The position numbers and the translations under genes were made by a program. The notes beneath the pieces were generated by a model. The model saw only the letters and a program-made list of their open reading frames with translations. It was not told where the DNA came from and made no database searches. Below, in pieces: positions 61,180 to 64,000 of a stretch of 64,000 nt of DNA. Source of the stretch: Stenopsyche tienmushanensis (lineage: Eukaryota > Arthropoda > Insecta > Trichoptera > Stenopsychidae); assembly GCA_008973525.1 (NCBI GenBank), contig WACJ01000072.1, positions 868,001 to 932,000 on the forward strand, in the 5' to 3' direction. The first letter of the stretch is position 1. Each line of letters begins with the position of its first letter.

Positions 61180-63595
61180 CCATGAGCAAAATACCCTGCA
61201 TATAAATATTATACTGAATTTAGCTCTATATTAATCGTGATATGTAAGGTAAGATAATATGGCGAACAGACAGACATACGCACAACTTTATAATTCAAGA
61301 AATTTGCAATATAGTTTAGGTATACTGCTCTAGATTGGTTGTTACTTATAACCGAATTTAAAATCTCTTATCAAATCTGTTTGTTTCTAATGAACACAGT
61401 GTATTATTAGATGGTGTTGGCTCATTTTGGTTCGATAAATTGTGCAATATCATTGATTTAATACTTATTTCATGCGAATTAATGCATATGAATATATATT
61501 GCAGTATGTACGTCTTATAAATTAAAGCTTATAGGGCAGTGGATTTGGGGTGGAATTGTTAAGTGGATATTTATGCGTTCAAACCTTTCAACAGAGAATT
61601 TGCTGGGGGACCACATTTTAAGCACATAAACGCCAGGAAACCATGGCAAAGTGGTAGGCCATGGCACTTTATAGGCTGTAATAAACCAGCAGTATATGAG
61701 TCAGTAAATTGTAGGACAGCTTTATCAAAGCTTATCATGCGAATTTATAAAGATTATCCATAAATAAATTGATTTATTGTGAGCAAATCAAGTTTTTTTC
61801 GATATTGTTAATATTTGCTTGGGAATTTAGTCGGAAATGTTTTGAACCGAAAGCTCATTTTGTGAAATAATTGAGCAATATATCTCGCTTTTTAGTTTTC
61901 TCATATCGTATTAATCAAACGTCATGCGCACTTGCAAAAAAATAGATTTTTCACATTGAAAAGCCAATGAAAGCTTTCAAAAAAAGCGCTGTAGACATTC
62001 ATAAAGGCCACTCGTTTGTGATTTTTAATCGCGGTAATGTTAATGGATGTGTTTTAAGTTTCCATATAAGAGAATTAATTCGTTGAGCCTGATAATCTCG
62101 TCGTAAAACCGAGATCCATTTGTTAAGATTTAAGGAAAAGGTTAAGCCTTTCAGTTTTGCAGTCACCCCCAGGGTGGTTGAAACAATGGAATTTTCTGGT
62201 GGAAATTTAAGCAAAAACACCAAAGCCATTTTGATATATTTAATAATTAGAAAAAAGCTGCATTAAAGCCATTATTTTGCACTCAAACATTTGCGGAGAG
62301 CCAAACAATCTTAAAGCAAAAAGCCGCTTTTCAAAGTCAGAACGTAAAGGTGTATTTTGTGAAAAAAGTATTGATCGTAGGGATGTATATAAAAGCTTTT
62401 TTTTCGTAAAAGTACGAAAATATCTCAGAAAAGGCAAGGCTTGTATAAAATATACAAAGAGTAACACTTAACAGTACATTCCGCAAGCATTTCTTTGAGT
62501 TTCTCCATCAATCAACAGAATAAAGGACTCCAAGAATCGAATCAGAACAATTCTTTGAGCCTCCGACTCCGTTCTTAGTCCCGAATAAATCGAGAAAAGC
62601 TTCCAAATCCCAACATTGAATAAAATAGCATATGAACGCGCAAAACCACTCGGATCATAAGCATTAAAAATAGCATTTTTGTGTTGAAAATTTACATTTC
62701 ATTTATCATCCGTCGGCAATTCCCGAGCTTTATAAAGTTGTCAAGCACGGGGTTACATATGGATGCAATTTTTAACGTGTCACATGAGTAACATAAAGGA
62801 TAATAACATTTTATTACGCTTCCAGGACTCGGAATTTGCATATTTTTCGACGCAGAACTTTTGAGGGGCATTGTAAAAAAATCTCTGTAATATTAGGGCA
62901 TCGCTTTGTTTAAGTCTCAATGAAATTTAGCCTATCTCTGCGTAAGATAATATTCAAAGACATTAAAGCTCATAATGTGAAATAAGCTATGGGGGTTGCG
63001 ACCTGGGAGAGCACCCACAATGAGAAAAGTGACCTAATTTAGAATTACACGCCTTCGTGGATTTAATGGATCCATCGGGATTTTGTTCGCCAATATTTGC
63101 TCGAATTTGTGAACTCGATTGGGTCCTATTAATTGAAGGATAAATTTTACGAGCACAAAGGAGCTACGTTTTCCAAGAAAATTTGTTTGGAGTTTTAAAA
63201 AAATATTCCATGAACTATAAACTTTCAAATGCTTCAAAGCTTCTGCTAATAGCGATTTTTGTTAAAATACAGCCAATATATAAAATTTTCAATACTTTAT
63301 TTATATTTTACATTCACTACAAAGGTTAGAATTTATTTTTTTAAAGTGACTTTTATGTTGGGCCATTGCTAATGCCTCTAGCATGGTTTTTTAAAGCATA
63401 TTTATATATTTTAATGTGGTTTCTAGTTATATCTCCTGTAGATTTGAACCCAAGATTATTGGGTTGCTAATCTAACCGCTTTCTCATGCACAAGGTATAG
63501 GTTTATATTTTCGATTGAGGAACAATATACTTGTAAAATATAAGTTTTGGTCTAAAAACATGATTAAAAAGGGACTTTTGATGGCAATTGCGACT
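61180..63595. other. Unassigned sequence
   Basis: AT-rich; open frames here show no known motif. The missing first exon of the neuropeptide gene was looked for here without success. Confidence 0.45.
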
Positions 63596-63602
63596 AAAAT
63601 CA

Positions 63603-63945
63603 CAACCAGATGTTGCTGGACGAATGGATGTGATGGACGGGCTTCGAATAGAAACTTTTTTTTTCTATAAATAACTATTTATTCCACATGAGAGATCTGG
63701 CTGCAGGAGGGACGACCTCCCACAGCCAAGGTTAACTACCGATTCTCCCGACTCTCGCCTTCTGCGCGTCACTCCTCAACCGGCAACGGTGCAATCGGTC
63801 GGTGCAATGTCTTCGTAGGCCCACAAGAGATGGCGTTGTTAAAATAACACATTGCACCTGAAGAGAGACGGAAGATGGCGCTGTTAACGCTGTTAATCTG
63901 GTGAATTAAATCTGCTCAGATTAACAGCGCTGCTACATGGGGATG
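63603..63945 (-). mobile_element. LTR-like repeat, copy 5
   Basis: The minus strand starts TGTAGCAGCGCTGTTAA and carries the CAGCCAGATCTCTC block and AATAAATAG. A TTAACAGCG duplication near 63880-63925 is unique to this copy. Confidence 0.55.
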
Positions 63946-64000
63946 GTAAATCGCCCACGCTATATAATCATGGAAATCGATGGTGTATCAATACAATATT

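Noticed and set aside
61563..61763. Possible small gene with GGPHFKHINARKPWQ
   Set aside because: Single short open frame without a known motif, splice context or second copy; not enough to call.
1..64000. CRISPR arrays, operons, tRNA or rRNA genes
   Set aside because: The tandem repeats here are minisatellites without regular unique spacers, genes are spliced, and I found no tRNA cloverleaf or rRNA segment by eye.
54380..64000. Signal-peptide/IDLSRF exon of the neuropeptide gene
   Set aside because: Searched the minus strand by eye for codons of DLSRFYGH followed by a phase-1 donor and found none; a computed search could still reveal it.

Overview
This is AT-rich eukaryotic DNA with spliced genes and many decayed transposons, almost certainly from an insect. 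The recognisable genes are calpains and a conserved insect neuropeptide precursor of the prohormone-4 / IDLSRF-like family. The mobile elements (mariner, piggyBac, Tigger/pogo, R1-like non-LTR, LTR-like) are typical of insect genomes. I cannot name the order or species.

Positions 1 to about 27,130 hold a tandem array with three copies of a calpain gene, all on the minus strand. Each copy has the same 18 coding exons, with the same lengths and phases apart from single-base insertions and one length-variable exon. Copy ends are 2471-7624, 11379-16235 and 20950-26152. The repeat unit is about 8.6-9.4 kb and includes the flanks: a conserved TATA/leader-exon block upstream of each gene and shared mariner- and Tigger-like relics. 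Another leader block at 240-330 points to a further unit left of the window. The proteins have the Cys/His/Asn protease triad, a C2-like domain III and a C-terminal penta-EF-hand region. They also carry an unusual 83-140 residue, very acidic insert just before the catalytic His, carried by the one length-variable exon. All three copies have frame lesions, and all eight are +1 insertions.

Positions 27.2-32.3 kb are intergenic, with an LTR-like repeat, a deleted mariner and a 74-bp minisatellite.

From 32,364 to at least 54,367 lies the minus-strand prohormone-4-like gene. Its three visible exons (LDLa module, middle, C-terminal) are intact, and one intron is 20.5 kb. That intron holds two piggyBac relics with TTAA ends, a pogo-like element, a non-LTR tail, a mariner relic, LTR-like repeats and several other dispersed repeat families. 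The signal-peptide/IDLSRF exon was not found.

Positions 54.4-64 kb hold no recognised exon. The main structure there is a roughly 1.2-kb long-inverted-repeat element at 60.0-61.2 kb, built around a 65-bp minisatellite whose unit looks like the SPDLTPLDF motif of a DDE transposase.
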